Below are positions 38,838 to 45,785 of a DNA stretch of 59,576 nt, in pieces (position 1 is the first letter of the stretch; each line of letters begins with the position of its first letter). Source of the stretch: a virus; the IMG/VR virus record IMGVR_UViG_3300027883_000006, positions 1 through 59,576 of that record. One strand, given 5' to 3'. The notes beneath the pieces were generated by a model. That model was not told the DNA's origin, made no database searches, and saw nothing but the letters and a program-made list of their open reading frames with translations. A program made the translations under genes and the position numbers.

Positions 38838-39084
38838 TTTAGGAGACACTCCCGAAAAAGATAATTCAAATAGAATTGAAATCCTTAGAGAAGATTCAAA
38901 GGAAACAATGATGAACATGATTTATAATGCAGTTGTTAATGGAGAAGAGAAAGCTCTTAAGAGCGAAACAGATCCTAAAGAAAAAGTAAATGCACTAACT
39001 AGTATATTAAACTTTTTTATAGGATTAGAAGAATATGAAAAATGTTCTAACATTAAAAAAATTATTGACAAGATAAAATGCTAA
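38830..39084 (+). CDS. Small protein with C-terminal UVR-like motif
   Basis: The 84-residue protein ends in FIGLEEYEKCSNIKKIIDKI, the third copy of the Cys-containing UVR-like motif. The middle helices (ETMMNMIYNAVVNGEEKALK) are also similar to the 37579 protein. It overlaps the dnaJ gene by eight bases and the bS21 gene by seven bases, which places it in a tight translational unit with both. The partner could be a chaperone, a Clp enzyme or the ribosome; the sequence does not decide. Confidence 0.6.
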   Translation: MHDLGDTPEKDNSNRIEILREDSKETMMNMIYNAVVNGEEKALKSETDPKEKVNALTSILNFFIGLEEYEKCSNIKKIIDKIKC

Positions 39085-39266
39085 TAATCAAGGTAGAAAA
39101 AGGAAACATAGAAAAGGCTTTAAAGTCATTTAAATATAAAGTAAATAGAACAGGCCAAACTAAGGCCCTTCGCGAAGGTAAAGATTATACCAAACCTTCA
39201 GCAGCAAAACGTGTTAAATTACAAAAAGCGAAATACGTCGAGCAAAAATTTAACAATCCAGAATAA
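39078..39266 (+). CDS. rpsU: Ribosomal protein bS21 homologue
   Basis: The 62-residue protein matches bS21 over its whole length: an N-terminal strand (MLIIKVEKGNIEKALKSFKY), then KVNRTGQTKALREGKDYTKP, then a basic helix with PSAAKRVKLQKAK. The length is normal for the family. bS21 sits on the small subunit near the anti-Shine-Dalgarno end of 16S rRNA; in Bacteroidota this region is held in a protein pocket and Shine-Dalgarno pairing is little used. A phage copy could replace host bS21 and bias initiation to phage messages. It overlaps the preceding UVR-motif gene by seven bases. Confidence 0.9.
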   Translation: MLIIKVEKGNIEKALKSFKYKVNRTGQTKALREGKDYTKPSAAKRVKLQKAKYVEQKFNNPE

Positions 39267-39300
39267 CATTTGATAATATAATATCATTATATTTTTTTTC

Positions 39301-39633
39301 ATGGTATGGGTAGTATCTCTAGGTACTATCAAATATATACTACATGTTGAAAGACATAAAAACAAATACAATCAAATGAAAGATATTCTAGGAGAAGACA
39401 GAGACTCTTTAATGAGATCTTCTTACTACACCATTACAAGAAACTTCACAAAGACCGTGAACCGATTCGTTGTTTTCAAAGAAGGAAACGATATAATCGA
39501 GATACCTCATGGTATTGGCCAAAGAAGTGAGTTTATTAATATTTTAGTAGATTATTTTGAAGGACTAGAAGAGTATGAGAAGTGTGATAAATTAATGAAA
39601 TTAAAAGAACTTGTTACAATGGCAGGGGATTAA
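39301..39633 (+). CDS. Small protein with C-terminal UVR-like motif
   Basis: The 110-residue protein contains FEGLEEYEKCDKLMKLKELV near its C terminus, the fourth copy of the Cys-containing UVR-like motif. The N-terminal part (ILHVERHKNKYNQMKDILGE) is helical. The start at 39301 is uncertain: the ATG at 39376 (MKDILGEDRD) is an alternative giving 85 residues, closer to its relatives in length. It lies between bS21 and phoH. No other feature is recognised. Confidence 0.6.
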   Translation: MVWVVSLGTIKYILHVERHKNKYNQMKDILGEDRDSLMRSSYYTITRNFTKTVNRFVVFKEGNDIIEIPHGIGQRSEFINILVDYFEGLEEYEKCDKLMKLKELVTMAGD

Positions 39634-39650
39634 ACATAGCACCATAATAT

Positions 39651-40367
39651 ATGAAGAAGAATTCTGATAACAAAACCGGAAACGAAAACAACAGAATTAA
39701 CAGACGTAAAGTCATCATTAAACCAGCAGATATAAAAGCGCAATTAAGACAATCTCAAAAAGCTTATTTACAAAACATATTAGAGAATGAAATTACATTT
39801 TGCTCTGGACCTGCTGGAACTTCAAAAACATTTACAGCATGTTACGCTGCATTAAAATTATTTGCAGATAACAAAATCAAAAACATTATTTTATGTAAGC
39901 CTATTCAAGAGGCTGGTGAGAAACTAGGGTTTCTTCCTGGAGATATCGGAGAAAAGATAGATCCATACATGCAATCATATATTTCTAACTTAATTAAAAT
40001 AGTTGGACCAGTATTAACCGAACAATTGGTTCAATCTGAAATTATTCAATTTAGACCTTTAGCGTTTATGAGAGGAGATACTTATGATGACTCACTCATG
40101 ATACTTGATGAGGCACAGAACGCCACGTTTAAACAACTTATGTTATTTGTTACCAGAATGGGAAAGACCTCTAAAGTGATCGTAACAGGTGATGTGAGTC
40201 AGTATGATATTTCAAAGAACTCAGCAGGTATTGAGCCGTTTACCGAACTAATGAAAGGTATCAAAGGAATAGGTCATCACCAATTTACACAAAAAGATAT
40301 TGTAAGAGCTAAGATCTTAATTGATGTTGTTGAAAGATATGACAGATGGAAATTAGACAATGAATAA
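39651..40367 (+). CDS. phoH: PhoH-like ATPase
   Basis: The 238-residue protein is a PhoH domain with a short basic N-terminal arm. Walker A is GPAGTSKT at 53-60, Walker B is LMILDEAQN near 149-157, and KPIQEAGEKLGFLPGD and TGDVSQYD match the family's conserved loops. PhoH-like proteins are very common in marine phages; they are RNA-associated NTPases of unclear role. Because it follows bS21 and precedes RNase HII, RNA metabolism is a fitting context, but no specific role can be read from the sequence. Confidence 0.9.
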   Translation: MKKNSDNKTGNENNRINRRKVIIKPADIKAQLRQSQKAYLQNILENEITFCSGPAGTSKTFTACYAALKLFADNKIKNIILCKPIQEAGEKLGFLPGDIGEKIDPYMQSYISNLIKIVGPVLTEQLVQSEIIQFRPLAFMRGDTYDDSLMILDEAQNATFKQLMLFVTRMGKTSKVIVTGDVSQYDISKNSAGIEPFTELMKGIKGIGHHQFTQKDIVRAKILIDVVERYDRWKLDNE

Positions 40368-40415
40368 GTAAACTATTTGAGATATTTAGGTATAATACTT
40401 AAATACCAAATAGAA

Positions 40416-41054
40416 ATGTCTAAACACATATTACTTAAAGGATTTCTCAACGAAGATAGAAATATCATAGAGGTTGGAATAGATGAAGCAGGTCGCGGAG
40501 CGCTGGCAGGGCCCGTCACTGTTGCAGCATGTATAATGCCACACGGATTTACTCACCCATTAATTAAAGACTCAAAACTTCTAAATGAAAAAGACAGGAA
40601 AACTGCACTTGACATTGTATTGAGTAATGCTATCGCGTTTCATGTTGAACACATTAATGTTGAGGACATTGAAAATACAAATATACTCAGAGCAACTATG
40701 CAAGGAATGTATAAGTGTCTATCTAATCTTGATGAACATGCTCATAAGTTTGATTTTATTTTAGTAGACGGTGATCAATTCCACGGGTATCATGGAATTC
40801 CATTTGAAACAATCATAGGTGGAGATAACAAATATACTTCAATTGCAGCTGCTTCAATTTTAGCTAAAACAGGCAGAGATTCTCTTATGAAAGAATTAAG
40901 CGAAAAAGAAGAGTTTATACAGTATGGTTGGAATTCAAATAAAGGATATGGAACCAAACAACATATAAATGCTATTAAAGAATCAGGACCTAATGAGCAT
41001 CACAGACCTAGTTTCATCTCGCATTTGTTAACCACAACTGGAGAATTGTTTTGA
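40416..41054 (+). CDS. rnhB: Ribonuclease HII
   Basis: I start at the ATG at 40416 rather than the upstream TTG at 40377. The 212-residue protein has the RNase HII signature VGIDEAGRGALAGPV with Asp23 and Glu24, the ILVDGDQ strand with the next acidic ligand, and the conserved block KYTSIAAASILAKTGRD. It cleaves the RNA strand of RNA-DNA hybrids and single ribonucleotides in DNA, and would remove primers in phage replication, a task that T4 gives to its own RNase H. Its stop overlaps the next gene's TTG start (TTGA). Confidence 0.92.
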   Translation: MSKHILLKGFLNEDRNIIEVGIDEAGRGALAGPVTVAACIMPHGFTHPLIKDSKLLNEKDRKTALDIVLSNAIAFHVEHINVEDIENTNILRATMQGMYKCLSNLDEHAHKFDFILVDGDQFHGYHGIPFETIIGGDNKYTSIAAASILAKTGRDSLMKELSEKEEFIQYGWNSNKGYGTKQHINAIKESGPNEHHRPSFISHLLTTTGELF

Positions 41055-41395
41055 GAGGCTTATTAGCAGGCGTTTTATTATTTGCGCTAGGACAATCTAT
41101 GATATGGATTCAAACTAACGGGCAATTCGTATGGCCATGGTTTAAAAAGAATCCATTAACCATTTCGATAATTGGAGGTACTGTAATTAGTTACATGTTT
41201 ATACTTGCAACTAGATTTATAGCAGAATATTATGATGGTCAAATATGGCCTGGTAGGTTTATTGGATTTACGTGTGGAATCATAACCTTTACCGCTCTAA
41301 CATATTATTTATTAGGCGAGGGAATTACAACAAAAACGGCAATATGTTTATTATTAGCATGTTGCATTATAGGAATACAATTATTTTGGAAATAA
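41051..41395 (+). CDS. Small integral membrane protein
   Basis: The 114-residue protein has four hydrophobic helices (LLAGVLLFALGQSMIWI, LTISIIGGTVISYMFIL, FIGFTCGIITFTALTYYLL, AICLLLACCIIGIQLFW). It resembles the small four-helix proteins related to the drug/metabolite transporter superfamily that occur in T4-like marine phages. A TTG start overlapping the RNase HII stop by four bases is preferred; the ATG at 41099 would remove the first helix. A terminator follows, so it closes the operon. Substrate and role are unknown. Confidence 0.65.
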   Translation: MRGLLAGVLLFALGQSMIWIQTNGQFVWPWFKKNPLTISIIGGTVISYMFILATRFIAEYYDGQIWPGRFIGFTCGIITFTALTYYLLGEGITTKTAICLLLACCIIGIQLFWK

Positions 41396-41418
41396 GCTTG
41401 ACTGCCAGTCGAGCAATC

Positions 41419-41440
41419 AGGGACTTCGGTCCCTTTTTTT
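41419..41440 (+). terminator. UUCG-loop hairpin terminator
   Basis: A 6-bp stem AGGGAC/GTCCCT capped by a TTCG tetraloop is followed by TTTTTT. A second small stem (CTTGACT/AGTCGAG, 41398-41414) lies immediately before it. Confidence 0.85.
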
Positions 41441-41445
41441 GTCTT

Positions 41446-41464
41446 ATTTGGAATCATTATAAAT
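41446..41464 (+). promoter_or_regulatory. Palindromic operator, imperfect copy
   Basis: ATTTGGAATCATTATAAAT differs from the perfect palindrome at two bases in the left arm. It lies 55 bases upstream of the promoter box at 41520. Confidence 0.65.
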
Positions 41465-41489
41465 AGGACTTTTTGTGAAAATAAATTCA

Positions 41490-41538
41490 TAAAAGTTTTT
41501 AGGTGTCAATAAAAAGTGTTATATTTACTATATAATAA
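41490..41538 (+). promoter_or_regulatory. Early-type promoter
   Basis: TATATTTA box at 41520-41527, 33 bases before the ATG at 41561, preceded by GTCAATAAAAAGTGT. Nearly identical to the promoter at 7110-7153. Confidence 0.75.
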
Positions 41539-41560
41539 TAAAGATCAAACACCAAGAATT

Positions 41561-41815
41561 ATGAAATTAATATTAATTAAAAGAACAAAATTACAGTATT
41601 TTATCGATGTGAACGGAATGGATGTATTAAGTACTAGTAGTATGGAAACAATTACCACAATAGATGGTGCTGAAATGATCAGCTTAGCAGAGGCTGAGAA
41701 ATATATGTTTGAAAGCTACTTTAGCTCTATGTGGCGTGCTGTTGCAGGATTTTGTGAAACTATCACGTGGAACGAAGAAGAAGAATTTGAAGCTAATAGT
41801 TTATATTGTAGCTAA
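41561..41815 (+). CDS. Hypothetical early protein
   Basis: I start at 41561, because the upstream in-frame ATG lies in the promoter. The 84-residue product begins MKLILIKRTKLQYFIDVNGM and contains a helical, acidic region (ISLAEAEKYMFESYFSSMW) and a Glu-rich end. No family is recognised. It is the first gene of an operon with the next small gene and the UV endonuclease, so it is probably made early. Confidence 0.65.
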   Translation: MKLILIKRTKLQYFIDVNGMDVLSTSSMETITTIDGAEMISLAEAEKYMFESYFSSMWRAVAGFCETITWNEEEEFEANSLYCS

Positions 41816-41832
41816 ATAAACCACACATACAA

Positions 41833-42063
41833 ATGATGAATACCCAACAAAGAATGGATAGAATTCTAGCCACCTCTAAAATAATATACCTAGAGGATAT
41901 GACAATTCATGAGGTTGTTAAGGCTGAAATTATCGGTGACATCATATGTGTAGACACATGCACTGGCCTATTATTTCAAGATCTAGACGTGTTTACACTG
42001 GATGAAGCATGTGACGCTGAAAGATTTATAAACAAAATCAAAGAATTATTATATAACATATAA
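41833..42063 (+). CDS. Hypothetical small protein
   Basis: The 76-residue protein is acidic, with a helical start (MMNTQQRMDRILATSKIIYL), a central beta stretch (VVKAEIIGDIICVDTCTGLL) and a final helix (AERFINKIKELLYNI). Its layout is similar to that of the gene before it (strand-turn-strand, then acidic helix), so the two may be distant relatives. It sits nine bases before the UV endonuclease gene. Confidence 0.6.
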   Translation: MMNTQQRMDRILATSKIIYLEDMTIHEVVKAEIIGDIICVDTCTGLLFQDLDVFTLDEACDAERFINKIKELLYNI

Positions 42064-42072
42064 ATAACAAAC

Positions 42073-43002
42073 ATGGGAAAAGCAAACTACGGATATTGCT
42101 GCATTAATTTAACACTACAAAAAGATCACGACATTAAAATCGGTCGATCAATGATCAAACGAACATTCACCGCTAAAGGTATTAAATACGCCGGAGAATT
42201 GGCTGAAGCAAACGTTCGAGATCTTATTGAGATTATAAAGTGGAATCACAAACAAGGTATTAATGTTTACCGTATGAGTAGTTCTATGTTTCCTTGGATG
42301 AGTGAGTATGAATTAACTGATTTACCTAATTGGCAAATAATATCTAATCTGCTCAAAGGTGCAGGTACTCTTGTTCAAAAATACGGCCAACGCGTAGGTT
42401 TTCACCCTGGTCAGTTTTGTGTTTTACCCAGCCCAACCCCTAAAGTTGTTACGTCAGCTATCAGAGAATTAGATCAGTCTGCACTTATATTAGACTCAAT
42501 GGGATTACCACAAAACCATACATATTCTATGAACATTCACGTAGGTGGTTCATACGGTGACAAGGATGCTGCAAAGCAAAGGTTCGTTGATAACTTTAAA
42601 CGTTTATCCCCTTCCGCACAGGCTCGATTAGTTTTAGAAAATGACGATAAGCCTGCTCAATACGGCGTAGAAGATCTTTATGAGATTTACGAAAAGACTA
42701 ATATACCTATCACGTTCGATTATCACCACCACCGATGTTACGAAGATCCAATGTCTGAGGAAGATGCGTTAAAATTATGTGCAAAAACCTGGCCCAAAGG
42801 TATTCGCCAACTATGCCACTACTCTTCTTCAAAAAAGCTACACGAAGATGAATCTGTTATATTAAGAGCACATGCTGATTACATATACGAAAAAATAGAA
42901 ACATACAATATGGATATTGATATCGAACTAGAAGTCAAAGCCAAAGAGCTAGCCCTAATCAAATACCGTAAAGAATATTTAAATGATTTAGTTTTATCTT
43001 GA
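42073..43002 (+). CDS. uvsE: UV damage endonuclease (UvsE/UVDE)
   Basis: The 309-residue protein is a full-length UVDE of the TIM-barrel type. Conserved blocks are visible in order: NYGYCCINLTL at the start, RMSSSMFPWMSEYEL near 75-90, GFHPGQFCVLPSP near 115-127, MNIHVGGSYGDKDAA near 156-170, LENDDK near 195, and DYHHHRC near 216-222, whose acidic and His residues bind the metal cluster. It nicks DNA 5' to pyrimidine dimers and other lesions, starting an alternative excision repair. In a surface-water phage it would protect the genome from sunlight. It is the last gene of an early-type operon. Confidence 0.93.
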   Translation: MGKANYGYCCINLTLQKDHDIKIGRSMIKRTFTAKGIKYAGELAEANVRDLIEIIKWNHKQGINVYRMSSSMFPWMSEYELTDLPNWQIISNLLKGAGTLVQKYGQRVGFHPGQFCVLPSPTPKVVTSAIRELDQSALILDSMGLPQNHTYSMNIHVGGSYGDKDAAKQRFVDNFKRLSPSAQARLVLENDDKPAQYGVEDLYEIYEKTNIPITFDYHHHRCYEDPMSEEDALKLCAKTWPKGIRQLCHYSSSKKLHEDESVILRAHADYIYEKIETYNMDIDIELEVKAKELALIKYRKEYLNDLVLS

Positions 43003-43033
43003 TATATAAAGTATAAACAAAGATTAAAAGGAA

Positions 43034-43498
43034 ATGAAACACGTTAAATTATTTGAAGAATTTTCAGCAAATTCAGTATCGTGCAATAACTGCGATTGGT
43101 CTTGGAGATTAGATGAGGGTGGAAAAGAACCTTATATATGTCACGAATGCGGTTATGATAATACTCCAGTTCTAGGAGAATCTGTTAATGAAGCAGAAAA
43201 AGCTAAAGGAGATAGAGGACCACTTAAAGGTAAGGCTGTAGAAACCGGAATCAAGAACAAATCAAAAGAAAGTGGAGTACCTGTACCCTTATTGAGAATC
43301 ATAATGAGACGTGGAATGGACGCTTGGAATGGTGGACACCATCCAGGTATGACGCAAGAAGGATGGGGATACGCTAGAATAAATGCATTCTTAGAAAAAG
43401 GAAAAGGAACTTGGGGAGGTGCTGACAAAGACGTTGCTAAAGAAGTTAGAGACGGAGGTCACGATAAAAAGCTACCATTTAAATCAAAAGAAGATTAA
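43034..43498 (+). CDS. DUF5824-like protein with head-targeting-like N terminus
   Basis: The 154-residue protein begins MKHVKLFEEFSANS, matching the N-terminal signature shared by five neighbouring genes. A small zinc ribbon follows (CNNCDWSW ... CHECGYD, Cys at about 17, 20, 36 and 39). The C-terminal half (VETGIKNKSKESGVPVPLLR, RGMDAWNGGHHPGMTQEGW) fits the DUF5824 family found in many phages, often near head genes. Its function is not known. I infer packaging in the head with the other signature proteins. The next gene begins one base after its stop. Confidence 0.7.
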   Translation: MKHVKLFEEFSANSVSCNNCDWSWRLDEGGKEPYICHECGYDNTPVLGESVNEAEKAKGDRGPLKGKAVETGIKNKSKESGVPVPLLRIIMRRGMDAWNGGHHPGMTQEGWGYARINAFLEKGKGTWGGADKDVAKEVRDGGHDKKLPFKSKED

Positions 43499-43499
43499 C

Positions 43500-43805
43500 G
43501 TGAAATTTATAAAGTTATTCGAACAATTCATTACAGAGAAAAAACCAGCAGGAGCTCCCGATTTTAACAAGTCAGATGCACCTGAAGCTGAGGGTAGATT
43601 TAAAGACTTAGGTATTAAAGATTTAGCAGCATGGTTAATAAAGACTCGTAAAGGTGATGTTAAGAAGATCAGTGGTTCACTAACTCAACAAGTTGTATTT
43701 AATCGCAATGACGATCCAAAGTACGCTGAGAAAATGGAAAAAGTTCGTAAGGAAGTTTATAAACAATTAGATCGACAGGATCTAATCGATAACATGGAAA
43801 AATAG
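43500..43805 (+). CDS. Internal-head-protein-like, GTG start
   Basis: I place the start at the GTG at 43500, which gives 101 residues beginning MKFIKLFEQFITEKKPAGAP. The reasons are the match to the shared signature and the start one base after the previous stop; the longer open frame overlaps the previous gene by 80 bases. FITE-K fits the (I/L)-x-E cleavage site of T4-type prohead protease. The rest (KDLGIKDLAAWLIKTRKGDV, then a basic helical end) resembles small phage proteins seen in head operons. The role is not established. Confidence 0.65.
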   Translation: MKFIKLFEQFITEKKPAGAPDFNKSDAPEAEGRFKDLGIKDLAAWLIKTRKGDVKKISGSLTQQVVFNRNDDPKYAEKMEKVRKEVYKQLDRQDLIDNMEK

Positions 43806-43809
43806 AAAT

Positions 43810-44349
43810 ATGAAATTTATAAAAACATTTGAAGCTTGGGAAAAGGTTTCACCAGAATTAAAGGCACATATTGAAGAAGATTTAAATTTAACTAATTCAT
43901 TCTTTAGATTAGGTAGCGATGCTTATTCTAAACTATTTGAAGAGGTTAAAGAATACTGGGACAAAAACAACATTGTTCTAAAAGGACCTTCAGGCTGGAT
44001 GGCTAAAAATCTAGATGTAGGTAAGCCTGCTCTTTATACTCCACGCGGAGGAAAGACAATTAAAGTTAAATTAGATTCACCAGAACGAGGTGGAGGTAAG
44101 AAGTTTATAGTATATAGAGACGGAGGTAGAAAAGACAAAGAAGGGAACGTATTAGCAAAAAAGGTAGAATGGGGAGATCCAAACCTTACAGTTAAAAACG
44201 ATGATCCTGGAAAATCTGCTAGTTTTTGGGCTCGACACGGTTGTGATAAAGCCGCAAAGATGGATCCAATGAAAGCCGGATTCTGGGCATGTTATGGACC
44301 AACTCTTTTTGGAAAACAATTAGGTTTAAAATCAGATCAGCCATGGTAG
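43810..44349 (+). CDS. Internal-head-protein-like, Lys/Gly-rich
   Basis: The 179-residue basic protein begins MKFIKTFEAWEKVSPELK, a variant of the shared signature with Trp in place of Phe/Tyr. A middle Gly/Lys-rich segment (YTPRGGKTIKVKLDSPERGG) follows. The end (KSASFWARHGCDKAAKMDPM, then AGFWACYGP) resembles a W/F-A-R-H-x-C-D...W-x-C motif I associate with core or internal proteins of marine phages. The combination of basic charge and head-targeting-like start suggests DNA-associated packaging in the capsid. It overlaps the following gene by seven bases. Confidence 0.65.
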   Translation: MKFIKTFEAWEKVSPELKAHIEEDLNLTNSFFRLGSDAYSKLFEEVKEYWDKNNIVLKGPSGWMAKNLDVGKPALYTPRGGKTIKVKLDSPERGGGKKFIVYRDGGRKDKEGNVLAKKVEWGDPNLTVKNDDPGKSASFWARHGCDKAAKMDPMKAGFWACYGPTLFGKQLGLKSDQPW

Positions 44350-44690
44350 ATAAAGATTGTAAATGTAAATCTTGTAAATGCGGTAGTATGTCAATGGAGG
44401 AATTGATATCCAACATAGATGATCAAACCAAGCCCTTCGTTGAAGAGCAGTATGATGATTATATTATAAGAACATTCGATCCAAGTTATCCAGAACACTT
44501 ATATAAATGGCACAGCGACCCTGAAGATAGGGTTATTGAAGTATTAGAAGATTCCGACTGGAGATTTCAATATGACAATGAATTACCAACTCCGCTGATA
44601 GTTGGTGTAGATATAAAAATACCAACTGGGGTTATTCATAGAATACTACCGGGAACAACGAATCTTAAAATTAAGATATATAAGGTATAA
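44343..44690 (+). CDS. Hypothetical protein with Cys-rich N terminus
   Basis: The start at 44343 (ATG within CCATGGTAG) is preferred, giving 115 residues. The first 14 (MVDKDCKCKSCKCG) hold four Cys with Lys/Ser between them, possibly a metal site. The remaining part (KWHSDPEDRVIEVLEDSDWR, then PTPLIVGVDIKIPTGVIHRI) reads as a small beta barrel of the cupin type with conserved His. It is the only gene of the block without the K-x-F-E signature, so it may be a processing or metal-handling partner rather than cargo. Confidence 0.6.
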   Translation: MVDKDCKCKSCKCGSMSMEELISNIDDQTKPFVEEQYDDYIIRTFDPSYPEHLYKWHSDPEDRVIEVLEDSDWRFQYDNELPTPLIVGVDIKIPTGVIHRILPGTTNLKIKIYKV

Positions 44691-44704
44691 ATAAAGAAGC
44701 TAGC

Positions 44705-45736
44705 ATGAAAAGAGTCAAACTATTCGAGAGATTTCTATTTGAAAAATCTAATAAAGATTATCTAAAAAAAGTTAATTTTATATTGGCGGGAGAAAAGGTA
44801 AGAGGCCTTACCGGCACAGACAACAGTATATATGGCGAAGTAAATGAAATTTGTTTAAAAGAATTATACAATGCTTTTTATGCAAAGGGAGATTATGGAA
44901 AGGATTTAGAAGTCAACTCAAAGCTACCTCTTATTTATTATGGTGGAAATACAAAAGAAGGCTTAGATTTTTTAGAGAAGTATAATATGTCAGAGGACGT
45001 TATGTACAATGTACCAGAAGCTATGAAGATTGCTGGTAATAAAACTGACTTTTATAAAATGTTTCAAGATTCAGATTTTATACCAAAGGCTGTGTATAAA
45101 AAAGAAGATACAAAAGATTTAGAATTTCCTGTAATTGCAAAACCAGATGATGGACACTCCGGAATGGGTATTGAGATTTTCGATTCTTATGAAGACTTAG
45201 AAAAAAGTAAAGGAGAATTTCAAAACTATTCAGAAGCTAAAGATCTAGATACTGAATTTAGAATTTTATTAGTAAATGATACTGTAATATTAGTTCATGA
45301 AAGAGTATCAGCGACTGAGAATGAAATTAAAGATAAAAAATCAGATGAAAAAACTGAATTTACATACGTCGATCAAGATGTGAGTAAATTAGATTTTATG
45401 GATAAAATAACTGATATCTGCAAAACTGTTAGAGAAAAATTAAAGCTTGGGCTTTGGTCAATTGATTTAATGGTAGATAAATCTGGTGAATGTTGGGTTG
45501 CTGAGATCAATTCAGCTTCAGGAATGGCAGCAGATAAAATGGCTAGAGTTTATGTTGCGGTATACGAGGATTTTTATAAAGAACAACTAACACAGGAGTT
45601 CAAGACGTATTTAAATGAAGAGTATATTAGACCTATTTATAAAATAAACTTAGAAGAAAATGAAGATCAAATTAAAAGATCTAAGGGTCGAGTTAACTAT
45701 CAGGACATTATTGATGGTAAAGAAACTATCATTTAA
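44705..45736 (+). CDS. ATP-grasp enzyme with head-targeting-like N terminus
   Basis: The 343-residue protein begins MKRVKLFERFLFEKSNKD, containing the shared signature and an L-F-E site. The rest is an ATP-grasp fold: FPVIAKPDDGHSGMGIEIF (about 138-156) is the first ATP-binding lobe with the Gly loop, FRILLVNDTVILVHERV (about 182-198) the next, and LWSIDLMVDKSGECWVAEIN (about 247-266) supplies the metal-binding Asp and Glu-x-Asn. ATP-grasp ligases join a carboxylate to an amine or thiol. The substrate is unknown. If the start is a real capsid-targeting sequence, the enzyme would be carried in the virion. Confidence 0.75.
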   Translation: MKRVKLFERFLFEKSNKDYLKKVNFILAGEKVRGLTGTDNSIYGEVNEICLKELYNAFYAKGDYGKDLEVNSKLPLIYYGGNTKEGLDFLEKYNMSEDVMYNVPEAMKIAGNKTDFYKMFQDSDFIPKAVYKKEDTKDLEFPVIAKPDDGHSGMGIEIFDSYEDLEKSKGEFQNYSEAKDLDTEFRILLVNDTVILVHERVSATENEIKDKKSDEKTEFTYVDQDVSKLDFMDKITDICKTVREKLKLGLWSIDLMVDKSGECWVAEINSASGMAADKMARVYVAVYEDFYKEQLTQEFKTYLNEEYIRPIYKINLEENEDQIKRSKGRVNYQDIIDGKETII

Positions 45737-45785
45737 TTCATAGATATATAGATTAATAATAAAAAACAATAAAATAAATTATATT

